From UMGS1002 sp050946195 (GTDB lineage Bacteria; Bacillota; Clostridia; Oscillospirales; CAG-272), in assembly GCA_050946195.1 (NCBI GenBank), contig JBMNUI010000018.1, positions 1 through 31,392 of the forward strand: DNA of 31,392 nt, given 5' to 3'. The notes under the pieces are model-generated. The model saw nothing but the letters and a program-made list of their open reading frames with translations. It had not been told where the DNA came from and ran no database searches. The translations under genes were made by a program, and so were the position numbers. The first letter of the stretch is position 1; each line of letters starts with the position of its first letter. Of the stretch, positions 8,710 to 16,037 are shown in pieces.

Positions 8710-9105
8710 TTAGTATTGATACACATCAATAATCTTCTCGGTCGTGCCGACTTCGGAGCAGATAGCGCTCATCGCGTCGCAGTACTTGCCGTAAAGCCTG
8801 TCGGACAGCTCTTCGTCCTCGTCGAGCACCAGCATTGCCGCAAGATACAGAGAAGCCGGTCCTACAAAGCGAGGGGAGAGCGGGAAGGGCGAGGCAAGCT
8901 CGATCATCACCACTCCGAACTCGGGCTGCTCCCCATACCCTTTGGCTTTTCTGTGCAGCCGGTCTATTTGGGCGGCCTCGCCGCAGAAGGCGGCAAGCAG
9001 ATAAGGCGCCCGCTCGGCGTAATCGGCATTGTGCGCGGCGTTCTTCTCGCCTATCATTGAGAGCGCCGCCTCGTAAATTTCGGTGCAGATTATCTGATTT
9101 TTCAT
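8710..9105 (-). CDS. Small phage protein, possible head-tail connector/head-completion protein
   Basis: The 131-residue protein is mainly helical and acidic. It is the last gene of the cassette, 92 bp after the capsid gene. Its position directly after the major capsid protein is where podovirus- and siphovirus-type modules usually encode a head-tail adaptor. The C-terminal SLYLAAMLVLDEDEELSDRLYGKYCDAMSAI stretch gives the impression of gp6-like connector proteins, but no signature allows a firm family call. GGGAA lies about 8 nt before the ATG. The stop falls 9 bp from the GC-rich repeat copy A, which may terminate the transcript. Confidence 0.6.
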   Translation of the reverse strand: MKNQIICTEIYEAALSMIGEKNAAHNADYAERAPYLLAAFCGEAAQIDRLHRKAKGYGEQPEFGVVMIELASPFPLSPRFVGPASLYLAAMLVLDEDEELSDRLYGKYCDAMSAICSEVGTTEKIIDVYQY

Positions 9106-9197
9106 ATCATCAGTTCCCTTTTTGTTTTATGTAAAGGTGTCATGCTGCTGCAATGCTTTGACTTTGAGCCCGGGTGGAGTCCCGGGCTCATGCCTGC

Positions 9198-10034
9198 TTA
9201 TGTGCGCGGTATCCCCAAATTGAGCAGCACCACCTCGTCGGGGTAGACCACCTTTGCGCCGTAGAGGTGCAGCCCCTTGACCGCATCGGCAAACCGTTTC
9301 TCGGGACGATAGGCGCTGATTTCGGAGAGCTGCTCGGCAAAGGCAATCGCGCGTTTTGTCCGTGCCAGACACTTGTAGTAGATTGTCTGGGCTGTCGTCT
9401 CGGTGGCAATGTTGTTCGAGACATAAATTTTGCAGCCGCCTATCGAGCCGATGCAGCCGCTTTCAAGCTGCTCGCGGTTGTCGGTCGAAAGGTCGATTTT
9501 GGCCTTGAGAATAAGCGCCGCTATCTGGGGGGACACCTCAATGACGATGTCCGAAGCGTCGGAAACATCCTTGGTGTAGAGCACTGTCCGGGCGTCGATT
9601 AAGTACCCTATGATGTTTGAGGTCGTGGTGTTCGCTTCGTTGATGGTGGTACCCGCAGCCGGGTAAAGCGAAAACACATACCTGTCGGCGGCATTTGCCA
9701 GCGCCGCAGACGCCACCTTCATCGCCTCGTCCATCAGCTTCGGGGTACACTGGGCGCGGTCGATGTCGTCAATCTGGAAATTGAAGGCCTTTGCCTGGTC
9801 GATTACCAGGGTGCGCAGCGTATCGGAGAGCGCCTGCGGAGCCGACATGTCGGTGTCCTTGGTATAGTCAAAGACATTGACCGCGCCGACGCCGATGATA
9901 TTGACCACCGAGCCCTTTTCCTTGATTTCGCCCTCGTAGTCGCGGTTGCAGTGGCTGACCGCGATATACCTCCGGTCAAGCTGCGTGAAGAGATTCTCGC
10001 TCCAGATGGTCGGAATGAAATTCGTGATAGCCAT
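9198..10034 (-). CDS. Phage major capsid (coat) protein
   Basis: This 278-residue protein resembles the P22 gp5-like coat proteins common in clostridial phages. It begins MAITNFIPTIWSENLF, continues with NRDYEGEIKEKGSVVNI and IDQAKAFNFQIDDIDRAQ, and keeps the general order of an HK97-fold major capsid protein. Homologues form the icosahedral shell around a scaffold core. It follows the scaffold gene by 23 bp, the expected order, and AAAGGAAG precedes the ATG. At 278 residues it is shorter than P22 coat (430) but close to the compact members found in clostridial prophages. The frame is intact throughout, so nothing in the sequence marks it as decayed. Confidence 0.85.
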   Translation of the reverse strand: MAITNFIPTIWSENLFTQLDRRYIAVSHCNRDYEGEIKEKGSVVNIIGVGAVNVFDYTKDTDMSAPQALSDTLRTLVIDQAKAFNFQIDDIDRAQCTPKLMDEAMKVASAALANAADRYVFSLYPAAGTTINEANTTTSNIIGYLIDARTVLYTKDVSDASDIVIEVSPQIAALILKAKIDLSTDNREQLESGCIGSIGGCKIYVSNNIATETTAQTIYYKCLARTKRAIAFAEQLSEISAYRPEKRFADAVKGLHLYGAKVVYPDEVVLLNLGIPRT

Positions 10035-10057
10035 TTTTGTCTTCCTTTCTTTTTTAT

Positions 10058-10771
10058 TCAGCTCCAGTGTTTCATGGAGTCCACAATCTTTGCATAATTC
10101 TCTCGCACCTCGGCGGCGCTCATCCGGCGCACCTCGGCGGGTGAATAATAATCTGTCCTGCTCTGGCCGTCTACCGGACCGGCAGAGTTCTGGCTGTTTT
10201 TTGAGTTGATTTCGGCGGCCATGGCGGCCTTCCGCTCCCGGCGCACCTTGTGGTATGCATAGGCTGCGGCAAGCGGAATGCCGCGCCTGACCTCCTCCCA
10301 GACCTCATCGGGCAGCGAGCTGAGCTTCTCGTCGGGGAAAAGCCCGGCAAACTCGGCCGCCTCGCGCGACATGCGCAAAAGCGCTTCCTGGTGCGCTGCA
10401 AGCTGCTCGCGCAGCCGCCCGACCTCGGCGCGCAGCTCGGCAAGTTCGTCCTGCCCGGGAGCTCCGGCCTCCGGCGGGCTTTCGCCGGTCTTTGCATCGC
10501 GGCTCGTTCCGCTCTCCTCGGAGGGCACATCTGCATCAGACCCGCCGGCCTCTGATTCGGTTTTCTGGCAGGTCTCGCTCGACTGTTCTGTGTTATTTGG
10601 CTCTCCAATACCTTCCCGCCCGGTCGCGGCAGCCTCCTGAGTCTCCCCGTCTGCCGGCGAAATCCCTTCGGCCGGCGAAGCTTCCTCAGCGGGCATCTGC
10701 TCCCCGGCTGTTCCGCCGGCTTCGCTTGGGATTTCCTCGCCCGGGATATTTTCAGTAATAAAAACAGACAT
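10058..10771 (-). CDS. Phage scaffold protein
   Basis: The protein has 237 residues from the ATG at 10771. A longer in-frame start at 10861 would lie inside the portal gene and lacks support. The N-terminal ~95 residues are extremely rich in Glu, Ala, Gly, Pro and Ser and should be disordered. A probable coiled coil follows (ELAELRAEVGRLREQLAAHQ, then EALLRMSREAAEF), then a basic helical tail (KVRRERKAAMAAE) and a short C-terminal helix pair. An acidic, coiled-coil body with a basic C-terminal helix between portal and coat genes is the standard picture of a scaffolding protein, which binds coat protein through its C-terminus during procapsid assembly. The start lies 13 bp after the portal stop. 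Identification rests on composition and position, as scaffold sequences are poorly conserved. Confidence 0.78.
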   Translation of the reverse strand: MSVFITENIPGEEIPSEAGGTAGEQMPAEEASPAEGISPADGETQEAAATGREGIGEPNNTEQSSETCQKTESEAGGSDADVPSEESGTSRDAKTGESPPEAGAPGQDELAELRAEVGRLREQLAAHQEALLRMSREAAEFAGLFPDEKLSSLPDEVWEEVRRGIPLAAAYAYHKVRRERKAAMAAEINSKNSQNSAGPVDGQSRTDYYSPAEVRRMSAAEVRENYAKIVDSMKHWS

Positions 10772-10784
10772 GTCATATCCGGCC

Positions 10785-12359
10785 TCAGTCAAGGGCCTTC
10801 TCCTCCCTTCCCGCTTTTTTTGATGCCTTGAGTTCCTCAAGCAAGAGGGCGCGGTCGGCAATCACGCCCGGGGGCAGCCGCTCGATATACTGCTCGGCGG
10901 TGATGTGCCCGCCCTCAAGTAACTTGTTCAGAATACCCATTGTGCCCGACGCGCCGTAGCGCGCAAATTCGCCGACATCCACCCGCGCCCGCAGCAGCGC
11001 CCCCTTGAGCCGGCTGAAGCTGATTTGCTCTGCGCGCTCTGTTCCTTCTTCCGTGTAGGGGAGCAGCCGCTCGTCGGGGTAATATGCGCAGATCATGTCT
11101 ACCCAGATGTTTGCCAGATCCTCGATGCACTGGCAGAGGCTGCGGCGCACCTGGTCGAGCGGTATTCTGGCCGCCTCCTGCAGGGCAAGAATCGCGCTGG
11201 TGTTGACAGCCTCTCCGTCTCCGAGTGCGGTTTCGGTCGCACCCATCAGCTCCTTGGTCATCGAGACGGCCAGCTCGATAAGTTCGAGGTAGCCCTCCTG
11301 CAGCTTTCCGACACCCACGACGGACACGGCGTCGGCCACGTTTGTGCCGCCGAGCACGGCGATTGCCTGCCCCACCTCGTTGCTCCATTCGGGAATTCTT
11401 GACTTGTCGTACACCACCTTGGAAAAGGCGGTGTCGGTCATGTGCTTCATGACCATCGCAAAGGCCCGGTTTATGAACTTCTGGTTGGGGATCAGCCCGG
11501 TTATCGGCGAGGTCCCGTGAAAGCTGTTTTTGGTCGGGTACCAGTTCATGTAGGCTACGGGATAGAGGGTCATGTTTGTCTTCTGCCGGCGGATTACAAC
11601 CTCCTCGGTCGACTTTTCGAAGACAACAAACCCGTCTTCCCTCCAGAATTTGATTATGCATGTCGCCTTCCTTTCCGCTTCGTCATCTGCTGAAAGCTCG
11701 TACTCGGCCATGTCTCCCGATTGGTTTTTGGTCTCGGTGTCCGGGACGATTCTGGCAACCGCCTCCTCGGGCACGCCGTTTTTCCTTGCCTGCTCTCGCA
11801 GCGACGCGACGCTCTCGCGCCCCGCGAGGATAATGTACTCCTGCGACTGTATATCGGCGTGGTTGACGTCGGCCACGAACAGATTTACGTTGTCTACAAG
11901 CTCTGTCACAATGTCGCCGGTGAATTCCTGCCCCGAATTGGCCGCAGGGTCCCACCAGCAGTAAAAGACCCCGTCCCCCGAGATTGCGGCGTCATAGAGC
12001 AGCGAGTAAAGCTTGTAGTCCATCTTGGCGCGCTCCCAGCGGTATGAGGCGTTTTTTGAAAGCACCTCGACCGCCCGCCGGATGACCGCGGCGCTCCCGG
12101 GATCCCGGACAAATGGCAGGTTTTCGTCCGTAAAGCTGAGCGACACGCTACCCGGCAACACGCTGCAGATAAGGTAATCAACTATTCTGCGAATGATGTT
12201 GAAAACCGGCTTGGGAAGCTCGGCGCCCTCCGAACCGTACCACTGGTTGCCGCGGTAGAAGCGCTCGTTCTGTCTGATTGTCTCATAAAGCCCTATCTTC
12301 TGCTTGTACTTAAGACCGGCCTCATACTGCTGCCATGCCTTGGTTTTGAATTTTTTCAT
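10785..12359 (-). CDS. Phage portal protein
   Basis: The 524-residue protein matches the podovirus-type portal family. The N-terminal NERFYRGNQW segment (about residues 30-40) is the typical 'FY.G.QW' start of these portals. A long mixed alpha/beta body follows, with YMNWYPTKNSFHGTSPITGLIPNQKFINRAFAMVMKH, the conserved motif around the hinge region, and then a helical crown-like C-terminus ending in Lys/Glu-rich sequence. Portals form the dodecameric ring at one capsid vertex through which terminase pumps DNA. AAGGGGC precedes the ATG; spacing to the upstream propeller gene is 18 bp. The frame is intact. A siphovirus portal is less likely given the FYxGxQW-type start. Confidence 0.86.
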   Translation of the reverse strand: MKKFKTKAWQQYEAGLKYKQKIGLYETIRQNERFYRGNQWYGSEGAELPKPVFNIIRRIVDYLICSVLPGSVSLSFTDENLPFVRDPGSAAVIRRAVEVLSKNASYRWERAKMDYKLYSLLYDAAISGDGVFYCWWDPAANSGQEFTGDIVTELVDNVNLFVADVNHADIQSQEYIILAGRESVASLREQARKNGVPEEAVARIVPDTETKNQSGDMAEYELSADDEAERKATCIIKFWREDGFVVFEKSTEEVVIRRQKTNMTLYPVAYMNWYPTKNSFHGTSPITGLIPNQKFINRAFAMVMKHMTDTAFSKVVYDKSRIPEWSNEVGQAIAVLGGTNVADAVSVVGVGKLQEGYLELIELAVSMTKELMGATETALGDGEAVNTSAILALQEAARIPLDQVRRSLCQCIEDLANIWVDMICAYYPDERLLPYTEEGTERAEQISFSRLKGALLRARVDVGEFARYGASGTMGILNKLLEGGHITAEQYIERLPPGVIADRALLLEELKASKKAGREEKALD

Positions 12360-12377
12360 GTTTTGTGCCCCTTACCT

Positions 12378-14087
12378 TTATTTGTCGGCCACAACCAATA
12401 TGCTATATATCCGCTGCCGGCCGGGGCCGCCCGCCCTTATCTGATATTTGATATGCGATATCCTGCCGGTATAGGCGCCGGCTCTCCGGCTCTCGATCCC
12501 CGGTCCCGGCCGGCTCTGAAAATGAATTTCGCACAGCCGGCCCCTGCTGTCATGCAGGCTGACATAAAAGTCGCTCTCTGCCGTGCTCACAGCCATCACG
12601 CGCTTGACCCGCTTCTTCAGCCCGACACGCCCCATGTCGGTGTACCGGCTCTCATATTCGGCGACAATTTCGGCCCCGCAGTCGGTGTACTCCTCCTCTC
12701 CGAGCATAAAGATATCCCCGCCGCGCGAAAAGCCCAGTCTGCCGCCGTATCTGAAATAATGCTCGCCGGAAATGCCGGTATAGCAGTACCACTTGTCAAG
12801 GCGGTAATTGTAGACAAACACCCGCCCTTCGGTGTTGTTTGGGTTGGCTATCCAGATTTCGTCGGCCTCGCGGTAATTTATAGCGACCGCCCCCTCGCCG
12901 AAGTCGCGGCCAAGCAGCCCTGCAAGCGGCCCCGAGATTTTTTTCGCGTTGCTCTCGTCGCGCTCGTCGGTGTTTGAGGTCCAGCGGTATATCCCGTCGC
13001 GGCTTACGGTCACCGGGTCGTTGTCGCAGAGCACGACGCCGCCGGCCGAAAGGCAGCCGACCCCCGAATTTACCGGCCGCTCGGGCATATCCTGATAACT
13101 GTCCTCAGACAGATCGGTCACCCGCGTCTCATCGGCCGAGAAGAGCAGCAGCCGGTCATAGTGGCGGCAGATCGCCCGGACGTCGGCGCTCCCGGAGGCA
13201 ACCAAAAAGTCATACTCCACCGGAAAGTAAAGCCCGCAGGAGGCCGGAACATGCATCTTTGACCTTGCAAGGTCGGCTGCCCCGACATACTTCGAGCGGA
13301 ACACCCTTGAGCGGTCGGTACCCCCGAAGCAGTAGACGCTGTTGTCGTATTTCCCGCCGAAAACCGCGGCGCCGGTACAGGCGCTCAGCGCGCCGCGCTC
13401 GTTGTGGCTGCTGCCGATATGCAGGCAGACCTCAATCTTGGTGTCCACCGCGTAAGACGTGCCCAAGTGCAGGGTCTTACCGTTTAAGCTGTACCCGCTG
13501 GTCTTAGGTATTCCGTTGATACTGAGGCTGACAACCGACTGAGCCGCCACCCCGATGTCCACCGAGGACGAAGAACCCTTGGAGAGTACATATGTTATCC
13601 TGATATACTCCGAGAGCTGGTTTATCGGCTCATATACCGGCCCGCCGGTGTGCGGCCAGTCACGCCCGTAAAGCGGGACATAGCCCTCGACCGCAGAACC
13701 GCCATTCCGCGTCACCGAATACACGTCCTGCCCGTCGATAAGGTAGAGCCTGCCCTCGACCTGAAAAAAGCAGGCAGAACCGTCCGAGGTGCCGACGGTG
13801 AGCACGGCACCGTGTTCCCGGGTATCGGGATTTGTCAGGTATACCGTGTCGCCGGCCAGCACGAACAGGCTCGTAACCCCGTCGACCTCCCCCGACCAGA
13901 CCGCTCTGACGCCTGCCGGAAGGCTGAGCGCGCGCGAATACCCACAGCGCTTCTCAAGCGAGCCGTCGGCAAGAATCCTGAAGTTTTTTATGTCCTGCGC
14001 GGCATTCGCCTCTCCGATGTGTGCACGGCGGTCTATGCCGCCGAACTCCCCCGCATACAGCTTTGCAAACAGATTCTTCTTTGCCAT
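12378..14087 (-). CDS. Phage structural protein, probable beta-propeller (P22 gp10-like or tail-hub type)
   Basis: The 569-residue protein begins with AKKNLFAKLYAGEFGGIDRRAHIGEANAAQDIKNFRILADGSLEKRCGY, the type of opening seen in phage proteins that line the head-tail junction (P22 gp10 or podovirus tail-tube-B-like). The body is almost entirely short beta strands with repeated blocks such as SLFVLAGDTVYLTN, GRLYLIDGQDVYSVT, DRLLLFSADETRVTD and GGRLGFSRGGDIFMLG, the pattern of a multi-blade propeller. No enzymatic motif is seen. Homologues seal the portal after packaging or form the tail nozzle. Its location between terL and portal, rather than after the coat gene, is not the P22 order. AAAGGAAAAAC precedes the ATG. 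Confidence 0.68.
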   Translation of the reverse strand: MAKKNLFAKLYAGEFGGIDRRAHIGEANAAQDIKNFRILADGSLEKRCGYSRALSLPAGVRAVWSGEVDGVTSLFVLAGDTVYLTNPDTREHGAVLTVGTSDGSACFFQVEGRLYLIDGQDVYSVTRNGGSAVEGYVPLYGRDWPHTGGPVYEPINQLSEYIRITYVLSKGSSSSVDIGVAAQSVVSLSINGIPKTSGYSLNGKTLHLGTSYAVDTKIEVCLHIGSSHNERGALSACTGAAVFGGKYDNSVYCFGGTDRSRVFRSKYVGAADLARSKMHVPASCGLYFPVEYDFLVASGSADVRAICRHYDRLLLFSADETRVTDLSEDSYQDMPERPVNSGVGCLSAGGVVLCDNDPVTVSRDGIYRWTSNTDERDESNAKKISGPLAGLLGRDFGEGAVAINYREADEIWIANPNNTEGRVFVYNYRLDKWYCYTGISGEHYFRYGGRLGFSRGGDIFMLGEEEYTDCGAEIVAEYESRYTDMGRVGLKKRVKRVMAVSTAESDFYVSLHDSRGRLCEIHFQSRPGPGIESRRAGAYTGRISHIKYQIRAGGPGRQRIYSILVVADK

Positions 14088-14129
14088 TTTAGTTTTTCCT
14101 TTTACTTTGGTGTGGTGCCGGCTGTGCTC

Positions 14130-15491
14130 CTAAAAATCGTACAGACTCCTGCTCCGCCTGAAGGTAAACGGCAGAAAGGCGGCCTCTTGCTCGGGAGGCT
14201 CGGGTCTGCTCATCACGGCGTAGCGGAGCGCCTCGGGGGCGTGAGTGAGGGAATGCGGCTCCCCGGCGGCATCCTCGGGACGGGCAGGGTCGCAGAGCAG
14301 CGACTGAATCGAGTTTATCAGCGTGCTGCAGCGCTTTGATATATGCAGCGACGGACCTTTTCCCTCCCGGATTGCCAGATACTCGCGCAGCACCCGCCAG
14401 CCGGGTATGCGGCGGTTGTCGGCCGGGCGCAGCGGAGGCATTCCGGGTACCGCCTGCATTATCTCGGCGCCGCTCCGCCCGCTGTCCTGCCTGCGGTTCC
14501 AGAGGTCGGGGGAGGCCACGGCATACTCGATATCCTGCCCCCGGCAGAGCTCTGCCACCCGCCCGGCCGCCTCGCTGAGCGTCAGGTTCGGCTCGCAGCA
14601 CTCGTCAAAAACCCACAGACCCATCTCAGAGTCCACTCCGAGAAGCAATGCCGCCAGCATGTCAAAGCCGTAGTCCAGTGCGACAAAGCGCCTTGTATTA
14701 TTTGGGATAACAGCCGCACCTGTTGCAGCGTCGAACACATGGACCGACTCGTCAAATTCGGCGAAAAACTGCCCCTCGAAGACATCCCAGCGGCCGTGCA
14801 GCCAGGCGTCGCGCAGGCGGGCGGGCAGGCGCTCAAGCTGTCTGACATACCCCGGGTCGGCCGAGAGCAGCACGTCGTTGTCGTAGACCAATGCCGGGAT
14901 GAAGGAATAGTCGTCGGGATGCTCCCCGGGTCGGAAACTGCGGTCGATAAAGAGGCGCTTGACCCATGCGTGGCCTATCCCGCCGGGGTTGCAGGTCAGG
15001 TAAATACGGCGGGGGTAATCCCCCGTGCCGCGAAGTGAGGCCGATATCACCGAAAACTGATATTCGCTCAGCTGCGTTGCCTCGTCAACGGCGATAATGT
15101 CGTATTCCTGTCCCTGATACCGCAGCGCGTCGCGGTCGCATGCGCAGTAGCCAAGGTCGATAGTGCTGCCGTTTGCCAGCGAAAGCCGTTTTTCGCCTTC
15201 GCTGTAGTGGAGCAGCGCTCCGTACTCGCGCAGCATGGGGCCGAGGTGGTTTGACTTGAGCTCGGGGTATGTGCGCCTGACAAGCAGGCACCTGATGCCG
15301 GGGTAGCACAGGCAGAGGGCTATCAGCTTGCGCCGCAGCGCCCAGGACTTCCCGCCGCCCCTCGCACCCCCGTAGGCGGTAAATCGGGTGCGCGAGTTGA
15401 AGAAGAGCTGCTGCTTCTTGTTTGGCACCCCGGGGATTCTGATCACCCCGCTTTGCCCTACTTTACCCGTCAACATAATGCGCCCGGTCAT
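14130..15491 (-). CDS. Phage terminase large subunit
   Basis: This 453-residue packaging motor ATPase/nuclease has the Walker A variant GGARGGGKSW at residues 41-50 and Walker B IIAVDE at 132-137, followed by TCNPGG (coupling motif III region, about 166-171). In the RNase H-like nuclease domain, candidate metal-binding aspartates are seen in VALDYGFD (D273) and ASPDLWNRR (D329). All key elements are present, so the protein looks functional. It pumps DNA into the procapsid through the portal and cuts the concatemer. The ATG overlaps the terS stop (ATGA), indicating translational coupling; the next gene starts 42 bp downstream. Confidence 0.95.
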   Translation of the reverse strand: MTGRIMLTGKVGQSGVIRIPGVPNKKQQLFFNSRTRFTAYGGARGGGKSWALRRKLIALCLCYPGIRCLLVRRTYPELKSNHLGPMLREYGALLHYSEGEKRLSLANGSTIDLGYCACDRDALRYQGQEYDIIAVDEATQLSEYQFSVISASLRGTGDYPRRIYLTCNPGGIGHAWVKRLFIDRSFRPGEHPDDYSFIPALVYDNDVLLSADPGYVRQLERLPARLRDAWLHGRWDVFEGQFFAEFDESVHVFDAATGAAVIPNNTRRFVALDYGFDMLAALLLGVDSEMGLWVFDECCEPNLTLSEAAGRVAELCRGQDIEYAVASPDLWNRRQDSGRSGAEIMQAVPGMPPLRPADNRRIPGWRVLREYLAIREGKGPSLHISKRCSTLINSIQSLLCDPARPEDAAGEPHSLTHAPEALRYAVMSRPEPPEQEAAFLPFTFRRSRSLYDF

Positions 15492-15946
15492 TCGCCGTCA
15501 GACAGGATGTCATGCTCAAAGACCACGCTCAGTCCCGCTCCCTGCCCGTCGCACTTCTTCCCGTCATACCCGAGGCGGGTTTTGAGGTATGCGCCGATGA
15601 GCGCCGCCGGCTTCTCGGAATTGAGTGCCTCATCCTCAAAGGCGGCCGATATCTGGCTTGTCTCCTCGGGATAAAGCTCGGCGAGCTCGAGGTATTTCCT
15701 GTGGCTAATTCCGAGATAGCGGCAAAAGCCCGCGATATTGGGGAACCTTTCGGCATTTTTGCCCTTCTTCCCGTGTCTTTTTCCTCTCCCGGCGTCTTCC
15801 TCTCCGCCGTCGCCGCATGCCTGCCGCTCTGCTCTCCCGGGGCTGCCGCTCCGGCAGTCGAGTATGTACTGTTCCGCAAGCAGAAGCAACTCGACCCCGG
15901 AATACAAAGCACGGTCTTTTGCCCCGGACCGGATATCCTGCTCCAT
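15488..15946 (-). CDS. Phage terminase small subunit
   Basis: The protein has 152 residues from the ATG at 15946, which is preceded at 9 nt by a perfect AAAGGAGG. The open frame extends upstream to 16075 but that part would run through the terminator and repeat array. A Gly/Arg/Lys-rich linker (about residues 40-65) precedes a helix-turn-helix-like segment (FPNIAGFCRYLGISHRKYLELAELY), followed by a helical region and an acidic end. Terminase small subunits bind the packaging site and recruit the large subunit. Assignment rests on the position directly before terL, the ATGA overlap, the size and the DNA-binding-like helices. No promoter is obvious in the 92-bp gap upstream. Confidence 0.8.
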   Translation of the reverse strand: MEQDIRSGAKDRALYSGVELLLLAEQYILDCRSGSPGRAERQACGDGGEEDAGRGKRHGKKGKNAERFPNIAGFCRYLGISHRKYLELAELYPEETSQISAAFEDEALNSEKPAALIGAYLKTRLGYDGKKCDGQGAGLSVVFEHDILSDGE

Positions 15947-15985
15947 GCCTTCCTGCCTCCTTTGGTCTGTGGCCTTATAATAAAC

Positions 15986-16021
15986 AAAAAAAGGGTGCCA
16001 CGGGGTGACACCCCGTGACAC
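15986..16021 (-). terminator. Intrinsic terminator between the sugar isomerase gene and terS
   Basis: On the minus strand, arms GTGTCACGGGG and CCCCGTGGCAC (16011-16021 with 15995-16005, 10 of 11 positions pair) with a 5-nt loop are followed after CC by seven T (15986-15992). This should stop most transcription from the isomerase gene before terS. The same bases form the GTGNCAC array, so the hairpin may be a by-product of a protein-binding site or the reverse. Confidence 0.7.
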
Positions 16022-16031
16022 TCCGTGCCAC
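15995..16031. repeat. Four GTGNCAC palindromes with exact 10-bp period
   Basis: GTGCCAC at 15995-16001, GTGACAC at 16005-16011, GTGACAC at 16015-16021 and GTGCCAC at 16025-16031 are separated by 3-nt spacers GGG, CCC and TCC. Each unit is a palindrome apart from its centre base, and the 10-bp pitch places them on one face of the helix. The array fills the gap between the isomerase stop and terS. It may be an operator or a terminase recognition site. Confidence 0.7.
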
Positions 16032-16037
16032 AAATTT

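Larger units (their letters stand above)
8710..15946 (-). mobile_element. Phage-derived head and DNA-packaging cassette (cryptic or minimal element)
   Basis: Seven consecutive minus-strand genes form a tight unit: terS, terL, beta-propeller-like protein, portal, scaffold, major capsid protein and a small connector-like protein. All open reading frames are intact, gaps are short (13-92 bp) and terS/terL overlap by four bases. The set covers procapsid assembly and DNA packaging. No integrase, excisionase, repressor, replication, lysis, tail-fibre or tape-measure gene is present on either side, where ordinary chromosomal genes begin at once (hprK and a sugar isomerase). No attachment-site direct repeat was found by eye. 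It could be a prophage remnant, a satellite-like element or a domesticated particle-forming system. Confidence 0.8.

Noticed and set aside
8537..16037. Attachment-site direct repeats marking integration of the phage-derived cassette
   Set aside because: Comparing the hprK-side gap and the isomerase-side gap by eye gave no shared direct repeat of useful length, and the nearest tRNA gene (3528-3602) is far away and intact.
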